A DNA stretch of 64,000 nt from Limiplasma sp036652695. GTDB lineage: Bacteria > Bacillota > Clostridia > Christensenellales > Aristaeellaceae. Made by a program: the position numbers and the translations under genes. The notes under the pieces are model-generated. The model ran no database searches. It was given only the letters and a program-made list of their open reading frames with translations, and was not told where the DNA came from. Below, one piece after another: positions 24,241 through 32,023 of this stretch. Within the stretch, counting starts at the first letter, position 1; every line of letters begins with the position of its first letter. Location of the stretch: positions 113,574 through 177,573 of the forward strand of contig JAVVVJ010000001.1 of assembly GCA_036652695.1 (NCBI GenBank), written 5' to 3'.

Positions 24241-25104
24241 TCAATCCTCCATGAGCTTGCGGAAACCCTCGCCAAGCACTTCGTGCGCATCGCTGATAAA
24301 CACAAAGGCGCGCTCGTCTATGCCGCGCACAATGGCCTTCAGGCGGCCAACCTCCTGCGCGCTCATCACGCATAGCAGCATGGGGCGCTCTGTGCCGCTA
24401 TAGCCGCCCTCGGCGTGCAGCAAGGTGACGCCGCGGTTGAGCTGCTCCATGAGCTGCCGCTTTACCTGATCGTACTCGGAGCTGATGACGTAGCAGGCCT
24501 TCTCGCGGCTGAGCCCCTCCATCACCACGTCGATGACCTTGGAGCTGGTATAAATGGAGATAAACGCGTACAGCGCGTACTCCACCTCAATGGTAAAGCC
24601 CGCCATCGCGACGACGCAGCAATCGATGAAAAACAAAATCGCACCCACGGAAATATGTTGAAAACGCGAATGCACCATGCGCGCCACCATATCGCTGCCG
24701 CCGGTCGTCGCGCCGCCGCGAAGGATGAACCCAAGCCCCACGCCCATCAGCACGCCGCCGAAGATCGCGCCTAGCAGGGGGTTGAGCGTGAGCGCGGGCA
24801 GAGGAATGAGGTCGATCAGCAAGGAAAAGATCACCGTCGCGATGAGGGAGCGAAGCGCAAACACCCTGCCCATGGAGTGATACCCAAAAAGGAACAGCGG
24901 GATATTCATGAGCAGGCTGGTGATGCCTACCGGGAACTGGAATAGGTAATGAAGCACCGTAGCCAAACCCGTAAGTCCCCCGGGCGCGATGCGGTTTGGG
25001 ATCAAGAACAGCGGATACGCCACCGCGCCGATGACGCTGCCCAGCATGATTTGCAGATAGGCGGTAATGTTCTCGTTTTGGAGGATGGTTTTCATGTTCT
25101 TCAT
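24241..25104 (-). CDS. YitT-family membrane protein (DUF161 + DUF2179)
   Basis: 287 residues. Residues ~10-190 carry about five to six membrane helices with PNRIAPGGLTGLATVLHYLF, a typical YitT signature, and GGATTGGSDMVARMV. The C-terminal ~90 residues (CYVISSEYDQVKRQLMEQL onward) are the soluble DUF2179 domain, which in related proteins has a PII-like fold and may bind a small ligand. Firmicutes carry many paralogues; their transport substrate is not established. Start at 25104 with AAGGAGA 10 bases upstream. It lies between mazF and the acyltransferase, all on the minus strand, but with 86-104-base gaps, so co-transcription is only possible. Confidence 0.88.
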   Translation of the reverse strand: MKNMKTILQNENITAYLQIMLGSVIGAVAYPLFLIPNRIAPGGLTGLATVLHYLFQFPVGITSLLMNIPLFLFGYHSMGRVFALRSLIATVIFSLLIDLIPLPALTLNPLLGAIFGGVLMGVGLGFILRGGATTGGSDMVARMVHSRFQHISVGAILFFIDCCVVAMAGFTIEVEYALYAFISIYTSSKVIDVVMEGLSREKACYVISSEYDQVKRQLMEQLNRGVTLLHAEGGYSGTERPMLLCVMSAQEVGRLKAIVRGIDERAFVFISDAHEVLGEGFRKLMED

Positions 25105-25190
25105 CTGTCTGTCTTCTCCTTGCTGTTGGTGAGAGGGGGGGAACGCGGCAGACCCCCCATGAGCCTGCCGCCCCTGCTCACGTGCCTTGT

Positions 25191-25541
25191 TTATACGGGG
25201 TCACAGGTTATATCGAGGGAAACAAAGAGCGCCTGATCCACCAAGCGCATGCTTTCGGCCGATAGCGTGCCTAAACGCTGCAAAAAGCGCGTTTTTTCAA
25301 GGGTTCGCACTTGCTCGCACAGCACGGTGGAGGCACGCCACAGCCCGCCTTCACCGGTGGGGATGCTCACATGCGTCGGCATTGCGGGCTTGCGCGCGCT
25401 GCCTGTAAGGGGTACGGCAATCACGGTGGGCGCATGTAGGTTTCCAACGTCGTTTTGGATAATCAGCACCGGTCTGCGGCCGCCCTGCTCGCTGCCAACC
25501 ACAGGGTCAAGCTCCGCCATATAAATGTCGCCTCTTTTCAT
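25191..25541 (-). CDS. MazF/NdoA-type endoribonuclease toxin (no antitoxin visible)
   Basis: 116 residues from ATG 25541. MKRGDIYMAELDPVVGSEQG, GGRRPVLIIQNDVGN, VIAVPLTGS and LCEQVRTLEKTRF match MazF/EndoA (Bacillus: RGDVYxADLSPVxGSEQGGxRPVxIIQND, EQIRTIDKxRL), an mRNA interferase that cuts RNA at short sequences. The Arg of RPVLIIQND and the Thr/Ser region thought to be catalytic are present, so the enzyme should be active. In Firmicutes an antitoxin gene normally lies directly upstream; here the 160 bases upstream contain only a promoter and no plausible small ORF. A longer in-frame reading to 25691 has no ribosome site and includes that promoter, so I reject it. Confidence 0.9.
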   Translation of the reverse strand: MKRGDIYMAELDPVVGSEQGGRRPVLIIQNDVGNLHAPTVIAVPLTGSARKPAMPTHVSIPTGEGGLWRASTVLCEQVRTLEKTRFLQRLGTLSAESMRLVDQALFVSLDITCDPV

Positions 25542-25574
25542 ACTTTTCACACTCCGAGGCGGCTCGTCACAGGT

Positions 25575-25603
25575 ATTATACCACGAAGAAGATAGCGTGG
25601 CAA
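25575..25603 (-). promoter_or_regulatory. Promoter of mazF
   Basis: On the minus strand TTGCCA (25598-25603), 17 bases, TATAAT (25575-25580), about 34 bases upstream of the mazF ATG. It makes mazF a separately transcribed gene. Confidence 0.7.
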
Positions 25604-25706
25604 AAGGAACCCGATTGTCCGTTGGCCGCCAAAACCATTTTATGCGTAAACAAGGCGGGGGGTTAATCGCCCGCCCGCCCTGATTGCGCAAGTGAAAAGC
25701 GATTCC

Positions 25707-28700
25707 TTAGGTCTGCAATCGCTCGTGCAGCGTTTGATAGAGAAGCTCTGCCTCAATGGGCTTGGCAAGATGCTCGTTCATGCCGGCGCACATGCTCTTT
25801 TGCACATCCTCGGCAAAGGCGTTGGCGGTCATGGCGATAATGGGAACGCTCTTTGCCTGTGGGTGTTTGCAGCTGCGAATGGCGCGGGTGGCTTCATAGC
25901 CGTTCATAACGGGCATTTGAATATCCATCAAAATGGCGTCAAAGGTTCCCGGCGCGCTTTTGGCAAAGGTTTTGTAGCCAAGCCGCCCGTTATTCATCAC
26001 CGTGACCGATGCGCCCACTTTTTCCAAAAGGCGCGTTGCAATGAGCTGGTTCAAGGGATGATCCTCGCAGAGCAGCACATGGATGCCGGATAAATCATAG
26101 GAACGCGCAGGCTCTTTGGTTGCCTCCTCCGGCGTGCTTTCCTGCGCGGTGCGCAGGGGAAGCTCAACCACAAAGGTGGTGCCCACCCGAGGCGTGCTGT
26201 GTACGGCAATCGTCCCGCCCATATAATCCACAATGCTTTTGACAATGGATAGCCCCAAGCCGGTGCCCTCAATTTGCGCGGTCATGGCGTTTTGCGCGCG
26301 GTAAAACGGTTCAAAGATATGAGCCTGCTGCTCCGGGCTGATGCCGATGCCGGTATCGGAAATTTCAAAGCGATAAAGGCCGATGCTTTTGTTTTCCGAA
26401 GGCGATTCGGAGATGCGGTAGCTAATCCGCCCGCCTTCGGGCGTAAATTTGAGCGCGTTGGCGAGGATGTTGTCAATCACGCGATGAATCCGCATGATAT
26501 CGCCAATACAGGCGTCGTGGGTAATGTGCAGGAACAGCTCAACGGTCTGATGCTTTTTGCTGGCAAGGGCACGCGCTCTTTCCGCGGCAAGCCTCGATTG
26601 CGCCGCAAAGGAGAACGCCTTGTTTGTCAAAACCATTTTCCCGCTTTCAATGCGGTTCATATCCAAAATGTCCGTAATCATGGACAGCAGCAGCGCCGAG
26701 GATTGCGAGATGACCTCCAGGCTTTCGTGTACCTGCTGGGCGTTGCGCTCGTCCGCAATCGCTAAATTGCACATGCCGATGATGGCGTTCATGGGCGTTC
26801 GAATATCGTGGCTCATGGAGGAGAGAAACATAGATTTGGAATTGTTCGCCTGCTGCGCAATGGCCAGCGATTCACAAAGCGCAATTCTCTGCGTCTCCTC
26901 CTGCGCCAGCACGTCGGTCACATCGGCGCGGCTGAATACCACAATCCCGGCGGCGCGGTCGTACATCACAAAGCGGGTTTGCTTGGTGCGCATTTCCCCG
27001 TTGTTTTCGCGCAGATGGTAGGTAAATTCGTAGCTGTCCCGCTTTGCCAGCTGCTGGGATACGTTTGAAAGGGACATCTTTTTCGCATAAAGCGGCTTGT
27101 CCTCTTGGACGATATAGCTATCTGTCGTATGCCGGATGGCGTCCGTGTAGGCATAGGAAACCCCATATTGGTAATCCCTTAACTGCGCCATGCGGTCTTT
27201 GCTGTTGTAAAACACGGTGGTGTTGGAATTGAGGTTGAGATGCGCCACAAAATCATAATCAAAGCGGATGACCGCATCCAAAACCTGCTCCTGCATCTTG
27301 CTGGCGGATACATCGGTGATGGTTAGAAAGCCAATCAGCTCGCCTGTTTCCGGTTGGCGCGCCATATCCTCGTGGGTGGAAATCCAGCGAATGCCGCTCC
27401 CCTCGCCCATGCTAAAGGTGCAATCGTAATCATGCTGCGTAATGCCTAGGTCAAAGCTGTTGATCATGTTCTCGTTCCCGAAGGTTTTGCGGAACACCTG
27501 TTGCTGCTCAAGGTTGGGTATGAGGGAGGCAATGCCGTTGAAAAAAGCCTCCCGCACCATGCCAAAGCGCTGCTCGATGTTCAGGCCGGTTCGATCCTCC
27601 ACCTCCAAAATCACATTGCGTGTGACGTTGCAATGACCCGCCAAAATGACGTTCTCACCCAATGCGCGGTAGCGGTATTGGAGCGCTTCTTCGTATTTAT
27701 GCTTGGTCGTCATTTGATCGTTTATATCCACGGCGCTGCCCAATGCATAAAGCGGTTCTCCATGGCGGTTGGGCAGGAGGGTGTAGGTGCAGCGCTTCCA
27801 AATGTAGCTTTGCGCGCCAACGTCCCATAGCCGCATCGTGCAGGATACTTGGGCTTCCCCCTGATGAAGCCTGCGATAAAATCCCCGAAAAATATCCGCG
27901 TCCTCCGGGTGGCACTGCTTTCCCTCAATCAGGCGCTCCGGAACATTGGAAATTTCCGTGCTGTGAACGCCGTACACATCCTCGGTATGATGGTTTTGGA
28001 TAATGGTATGGCGCGGGAGATCATAAAGCCAAGTATCAATATGGTTTTGCTGCAAAACCGTGCTAAACCGGTTTTCCAACGCCTTGTAGTCGTCCACACT
28101 TTCGGCGGTGGCCACAGCCCAAAAAGGCTGCTTGTGATCATCGTACAGGGTGGTAAAATGAACGCGCTTCCACACTAGGTTGCCCTTTGCGTCAACGGTT
28201 TTGATATCCGCGCGGGCAGTGGGCTCGCCTCTGCGCACCGCCTGCAACAAAGCGTCGTAGCGGGCAATGCTGTCCGGGTGAATCGCCCCGGTTTCATAGA
28301 GGCTTGTGGGGTAGTTTTCCAGCACTTCATTCAAGATGTATTCGGTGGTGGAAATCGCGTTCAAATAGGCTCGGTTATTTAAAATGTCATATTCCCAATA
28401 GGCAAGCCCCGCGTGATCAATGGCGGCCGCCAGCTTTTCCTGCGTTTTTTCAAGCTCAAAGCGGGATTTTTTGGCCTCGGAAATATCCGAAAGGTAAATC
28501 ACATAGGCGGGAATGCCCCGCCACGTAATGGCATAGGAAACCATGGAATAATATTTGGATAAGGCTTCCAAGTACACCTCTTGCGGCTCCCCTAAGGTTG
28601 CGGCCGGGCAGGCAATGCAGTTTTCGCACGGGATGTCGCGCTGCCGCAGGACGCAATAGCATTTCTGCCCAAAGTAGGAAGAAACGCCGCCGGCCTCCAT

Positions 28701-28844
28701 CACTTTCTGCATGGCGTTGTTGGCATAGAGTAGCTTGTATGTTTTCTGCTCCACCACATAAACGCCATCGGTGGCTTGCCTCATAATTTCGCAATAAAGC
28801 TGAGCTTCATCCGACATTGCCACTGGTTTTATGGCTTCATCCAT
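25707..28844 (-). CDS. PAS-rich hybrid histidine kinase with C-terminal receiver (fourth gene of operon)
   Basis: About 1045 residues, no membrane helix seen. The first ~650 residues are several PAS-type sensor modules; the first carries a cysteine cluster C-x-C-x8-C-x2-C-x2-C (about residues 60-80). HisKA at ~670 with SHDIRTPMNAIIGM, HATPase_c ~780-875 (NILANALKFTPEGG, DTGIGISPEQQ, GTGLGLSIVK), then a receiver ~918-1038 with ILMDIQMPVMNG and AKPIE. Start ATG 28844 overlaps the stop of the preceding kinase by 8 bases (ATGGATGA), so translation is coupled; the longer in-frame start has no ribosome site. Cytosolic sensing is likely; the ligand is unknown. The only obvious output nearby is the EAL protein at the head of the operon. 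Confidence 0.92.
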   Translation of the reverse strand: MDEAIKPVAMSDEAQLYCEIMRQATDGVYVVEQKTYKLLYANNAMQKVMEAGGVSSYFGQKCYCVLRQRDIPCENCIACPAATLGEPQEVYLEALSKYYSMVSYAITWRGIPAYVIYLSDISEAKKSRFELEKTQEKLAAAIDHAGLAYWEYDILNNRAYLNAISTTEYILNEVLENYPTSLYETGAIHPDSIARYDALLQAVRRGEPTARADIKTVDAKGNLVWKRVHFTTLYDDHKQPFWAVATAESVDDYKALENRFSTVLQQNHIDTWLYDLPRHTIIQNHHTEDVYGVHSTEISNVPERLIEGKQCHPEDADIFRGFYRRLHQGEAQVSCTMRLWDVGAQSYIWKRCTYTLLPNRHGEPLYALGSAVDINDQMTTKHKYEEALQYRYRALGENVILAGHCNVTRNVILEVEDRTGLNIEQRFGMVREAFFNGIASLIPNLEQQQVFRKTFGNENMINSFDLGITQHDYDCTFSMGEGSGIRWISTHEDMARQPETGELIGFLTITDVSASKMQEQVLDAVIRFDYDFVAHLNLNSNTTVFYNSKDRMAQLRDYQYGVSYAYTDAIRHTTDSYIVQEDKPLYAKKMSLSNVSQQLAKRDSYEFTYHLRENNGEMRTKQTRFVMYDRAAGIVVFSRADVTDVLAQEETQRIALCESLAIAQQANNSKSMFLSSMSHDIRTPMNAIIGMCNLAIADERNAQQVHESLEVISQSSALLLSMITDILDMNRIESGKMVLTNKAFSFAAQSRLAAERARALASKKHQTVELFLHITHDACIGDIMRIHRVIDNILANALKFTPEGGRISYRISESPSENKSIGLYRFEISDTGIGISPEQQAHIFEPFYRAQNAMTAQIEGTGLGLSIVKSIVDYMGGTIAVHSTPRVGTTFVVELPLRTAQESTPEEATKEPARSYDLSGIHVLLCEDHPLNQLIATRLLEKVGASVTVMNNGRLGYKTFAKSAPGTFDAILMDIQMPVMNGYEATRAIRSCKHPQAKSVPIIAMTANAFAEDVQKSMCAGMNEHLAKPIEAELLYQTLHERLQT

Positions 28845-31800
28845 GGTGTTTACCCGCTTTCTGGCCGGTGTTGGAGACAAACTGGTGCAGCGTCTCATAG
28901 AGCAGCTCCGCCTCAATGGGCTTGGCTAGGTGAGCGTTCATGCCGGCCTTTTTGGATTTTGTAACGTCCTCGTCAAAGGCGTTGGCGGACATGGCAATCA
29001 TCGGAACAGCCTTTGCCCATGGCATATCCAGCTTTCGGATGGCCTCGGCGGCTTGCAGCCCATCCATCACCGGCATTCTGATATCCATCAGAATGGCATC
29101 GTAGAAATGGGGCTGCGCGGCGGCAAACAAATGAAGGCCGATTTCCCCGTTTTGCGCTACGTCCACAGTGGCGTTTTTAAACTCCAGCAGCTTTTGCGCC
29201 ACCAGAATATTCAGCGGATGATCCTCTACCAGCAAAAACCGTTTGCCAGTAAAATCGTAGGTTTTACCGCTTTTGGCGGCGGGCAGATCGCTGATCTCCG
29301 GGTCGTTAAACGGGATTCCCATGGGGATTTGCACGCGGAAGGTGGTTCCTTCCCCAATTGCGCTCTGCACCCAAATATCGCCGCCCATGAGCTGGGCTAG
29401 GGTTTTGGAGATGGCTAGCCCCAAACCGCTGCCGCCATAGCCGGAATTTGTGCTGCTGTGCTCCTGCGAAAAGGGCTTGAAGATATTCGGCAGAAACGCT
29501 TCGCCGATGCCGATGCCCGTATCGCTGATGGTAAAGCAGATCATTGCGGTTTTTTCATCCGCGCTGAGCTGGCTGATGTCCAAATGAACGATTCCGCCCC
29601 GCGGGGTGAATTTTACGGCGTTGGAAAGGATATTGATCAAAATTTGCTGTAGGCGAACGCTATCGCCCACATAGCTGTTTTTACAGCCTTCAAACCGCGT
29701 TAGCTGATACTGCACGCCCTTTTCAGCCGCCTGTGTCTGTATGATGGTGCTGATGGCGTTTAAGAACGGCATGCAGGCAATGGCTTCGTTTTTGAGGACC
29801 ACCTTGCCCGCTTCGATTTTGGACATATCCAAAATATCATTGATCAGCTGAAGCAGATACCGTGAAGCATACTGCGATTTTTCAATGCATGTGCCGATAA
29901 ACTCGGGATCGTTTAGGTGCTGGGAGGCAAGCTGATCCATGCCCATGATGGCGTTCATTGGGGTTCTGATCTCATGGCTGATGCGGGAAAGGAATTCCGA
30001 TTTTGCGGCATTGGCGCGCTCTGCCATTTCAACCGCCGCAACCATCGCCCGGTTCCGTTTTTCCTGCTCCTCCACGGCGGCGGTAATATCCACCCGCGTC
30101 ATCAGAATGGTTTTCTGATCCCGATCCACATAGCTGAAGCGCAGCTGCTTTTTCAATATCCCGCCACTTGGGCTGGGCATGCTATAAAAAACACTGTAGG
30201 AGGGCATGCTGTCCAGCTGGGAAAGAACCCTTGTGAGCGCAACCTCCTTGAGCACGCGGTTCACATCCTGCGGGCAAAGAGAGCGGCGTATATACTCGCG
30301 GCCATCCTCTATAAAATGATTGCTTTTGTGCAGGTTGGTATCTCCAAGGTCCTTTTGGCTGTAGCGGATGCAGGTATTGCGCACAACATCCGCCACCACC
30401 AAAAAATCGTAGTCCGTTTTTGCGACGGTGCTCATGATGTTTTGCATGGTGCGCTCGCCCGTAACATCGGTGGAATACAGGAAAGCCATAATGTTTTGAT
30501 CGGTCGGCCGCTTCATCATATGAACGGTTAGGGACATCCAGTATTTGCAGTCCCCAATGTTTCGGGTAAACTCCATGGTTACGGTGGTTTCGCCGTTTGC
30601 GAAGCGCTTGAGCAGCGCGTCGCGGGAAAAAACCGCCGCGTGCCGTTGCTGCATTTCTGGGGAGGTAAGCTCGCTGCACACCTCGTCAAAATATTCCTGC
30701 GCCGTTTTGGCGGTGCTCATGTGAGCGGTTATTTCCTCAAAGTTGCTCTTAAAGTCCAAAATTGTATTTTTGGTTAGGTTCATGTTGATGGATGCCATGG
30801 TGGCCTTTTGCATGGCCTCCCGATAGGAGCGCTCATCGTGATACCGCTTCTCCGCTTCCTTTTCCTTGGTGATATCGTGCCCTACGCAGTAGGCCTTCAC
30901 GGGCTTGCCCTGAGGGTCAAACTCATTGGTGTAAATCACTCGCTCACACCAAAATTCATCCTCACGGTTTTGCCGAATCCAAAGGTCGGCGGTTACTTCT
31001 GCCGCGCCGTTTTTGAGCTTTTCGATCATATCAACCAGCAGCGGAGCGCTTTCCTCGCTGATATGCCCTTCCGAAACGGCGGTGTGCAGGTAATTGGGCA
31101 CGATAAGATCTTTGGGATGCACCTTAGGGGATTTTGAAAAGATGGTCATGGTATCGGTGCTGTACTCATATTCCCAAATGTTGATATTGGAGGATTTGAT
31201 GGCGGCGGCATAGCGCGCTTCACTTTCGCGGAGCGCCTGCTCTGCCTGAATCTGCTCATGGATATCGATAATCACGGCATACAAAACGGGAACGTTATCC
31301 TGCGCGCTCATCACTTGACCAGATACGCGCATCCAGCGGTAGCTGCCGTCTTTTTGCCGCGTACGATGGGTATGATTGAATTTTTCCTTTTTGGCGATGG
31401 CGGCATTGATTGCGGCTCGAAAGCCCTGCCGGTCGTCCGGATGCAGAATATCAAGGGTGGAGCGGCGTGTGGCAGCGTGATATTCCTCCTTGGTCATGCC
31501 GCAGAGCTCATAGGTGCGGTCGCTAAGGAACAGCGGGGTGAGGCCTTCATCCAACCGATACATGCTTACGCCGCCGGGGATGGAATTCACCAAGGTCTCA
31601 TATTTTTCCACACCGGCGCGGATGGTTTCCTCCATCTGCTTATGCGCGGTATGATCGGTACAATAGGCGAAAACAAGCTCCCGTCCGTTTTCATCCAGCG
31701 TATGGCGGGCGTTTTGATTCAGCCAAATGAGGCTGCCATCCTTTTTAATGGCGCGGTAGGTAATTTCGTAAGGCTCGGAGGAGCCCATGCGCGTTGCCGC

Positions 31801-32019
31801 ATAGGGCGCGAGCCGCTCCGCGTCCATAGGCGAAACAAAGGACCATGCGGAGCCGTGGTTTGCGGCAATGAGCTCGTTCATATCCGAATAGCCCAGCAGG
31901 CGCACAAGCAGCTCGTTCACATAAAGAATGGGAAGTGTGGGGGACGCCTCCGCAATCACAAGCCCAATCGGCAGGGAAAGGTTTTTCAAATCATCCCGAA
32001 TCTCCGATAGTTTTTTCAT
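28837..32019 (-). CDS. PAS-rich hybrid histidine kinase with C-terminal receiver (third gene of operon)
   Basis: 1060 residues, soluble by inspection. PAS repeats fill residues ~10-650, with PAC-type endings such as GSLIWLNQNARHTLDENGRE and GSYRWMRVSGQVMSAQDNVP. HisKA at ~678 (SHEIRTPMNAIMGM), HATPase_c ~785-890 (NILSNAVKFTPRGG, DTGIGIGEAF, GGSGLGLAISKTL), receiver ~925-1046 (LLVEDHPLN, ILMDIRMPVMDG, AKPIEAELLYETL). The start at 32019 has GGAAGGA 7 bases upstream, and the stop of the preceding kinase lies only 4 bases before it. Its architecture and C-terminal sequence closely resemble its neighbours, which suggests tandem duplication followed by divergence of the sensor part. Confidence 0.92.
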   Translation of the reverse strand: MKKLSEIRDDLKNLSLPIGLVIAEASPTLPILYVNELLVRLLGYSDMNELIAANHGSAWSFVSPMDAERLAPYAATRMGSSEPYEITYRAIKKDGSLIWLNQNARHTLDENGRELVFAYCTDHTAHKQMEETIRAGVEKYETLVNSIPGGVSMYRLDEGLTPLFLSDRTYELCGMTKEEYHAATRRSTLDILHPDDRQGFRAAINAAIAKKEKFNHTHRTRQKDGSYRWMRVSGQVMSAQDNVPVLYAVIIDIHEQIQAEQALRESEARYAAAIKSSNINIWEYEYSTDTMTIFSKSPKVHPKDLIVPNYLHTAVSEGHISEESAPLLVDMIEKLKNGAAEVTADLWIRQNREDEFWCERVIYTNEFDPQGKPVKAYCVGHDITKEKEAEKRYHDERSYREAMQKATMASINMNLTKNTILDFKSNFEEITAHMSTAKTAQEYFDEVCSELTSPEMQQRHAAVFSRDALLKRFANGETTVTMEFTRNIGDCKYWMSLTVHMMKRPTDQNIMAFLYSTDVTGERTMQNIMSTVAKTDYDFLVVADVVRNTCIRYSQKDLGDTNLHKSNHFIEDGREYIRRSLCPQDVNRVLKEVALTRVLSQLDSMPSYSVFYSMPSPSGGILKKQLRFSYVDRDQKTILMTRVDITAAVEEQEKRNRAMVAAVEMAERANAAKSEFLSRISHEIRTPMNAIMGMDQLASQHLNDPEFIGTCIEKSQYASRYLLQLINDILDMSKIEAGKVVLKNEAIACMPFLNAISTIIQTQAAEKGVQYQLTRFEGCKNSYVGDSVRLQQILINILSNAVKFTPRGGIVHLDISQLSADEKTAMICFTISDTGIGIGEAFLPNIFKPFSQEHSSTNSGYGGSGLGLAISKTLAQLMGGDIWVQSAIGEGTTFRVQIPMGIPFNDPEISDLPAAKSGKTYDFTGKRFLLVEDHPLNILVAQKLLEFKNATVDVAQNGEIGLHLFAAAQPHFYDAILMDIRMPVMDGLQAAEAIRKLDMPWAKAVPMIAMSANAFDEDVTKSKKAGMNAHLAKPIEAELLYETLHQFVSNTGQKAGKHHG

Positions 32020-32023
32020 GTCG

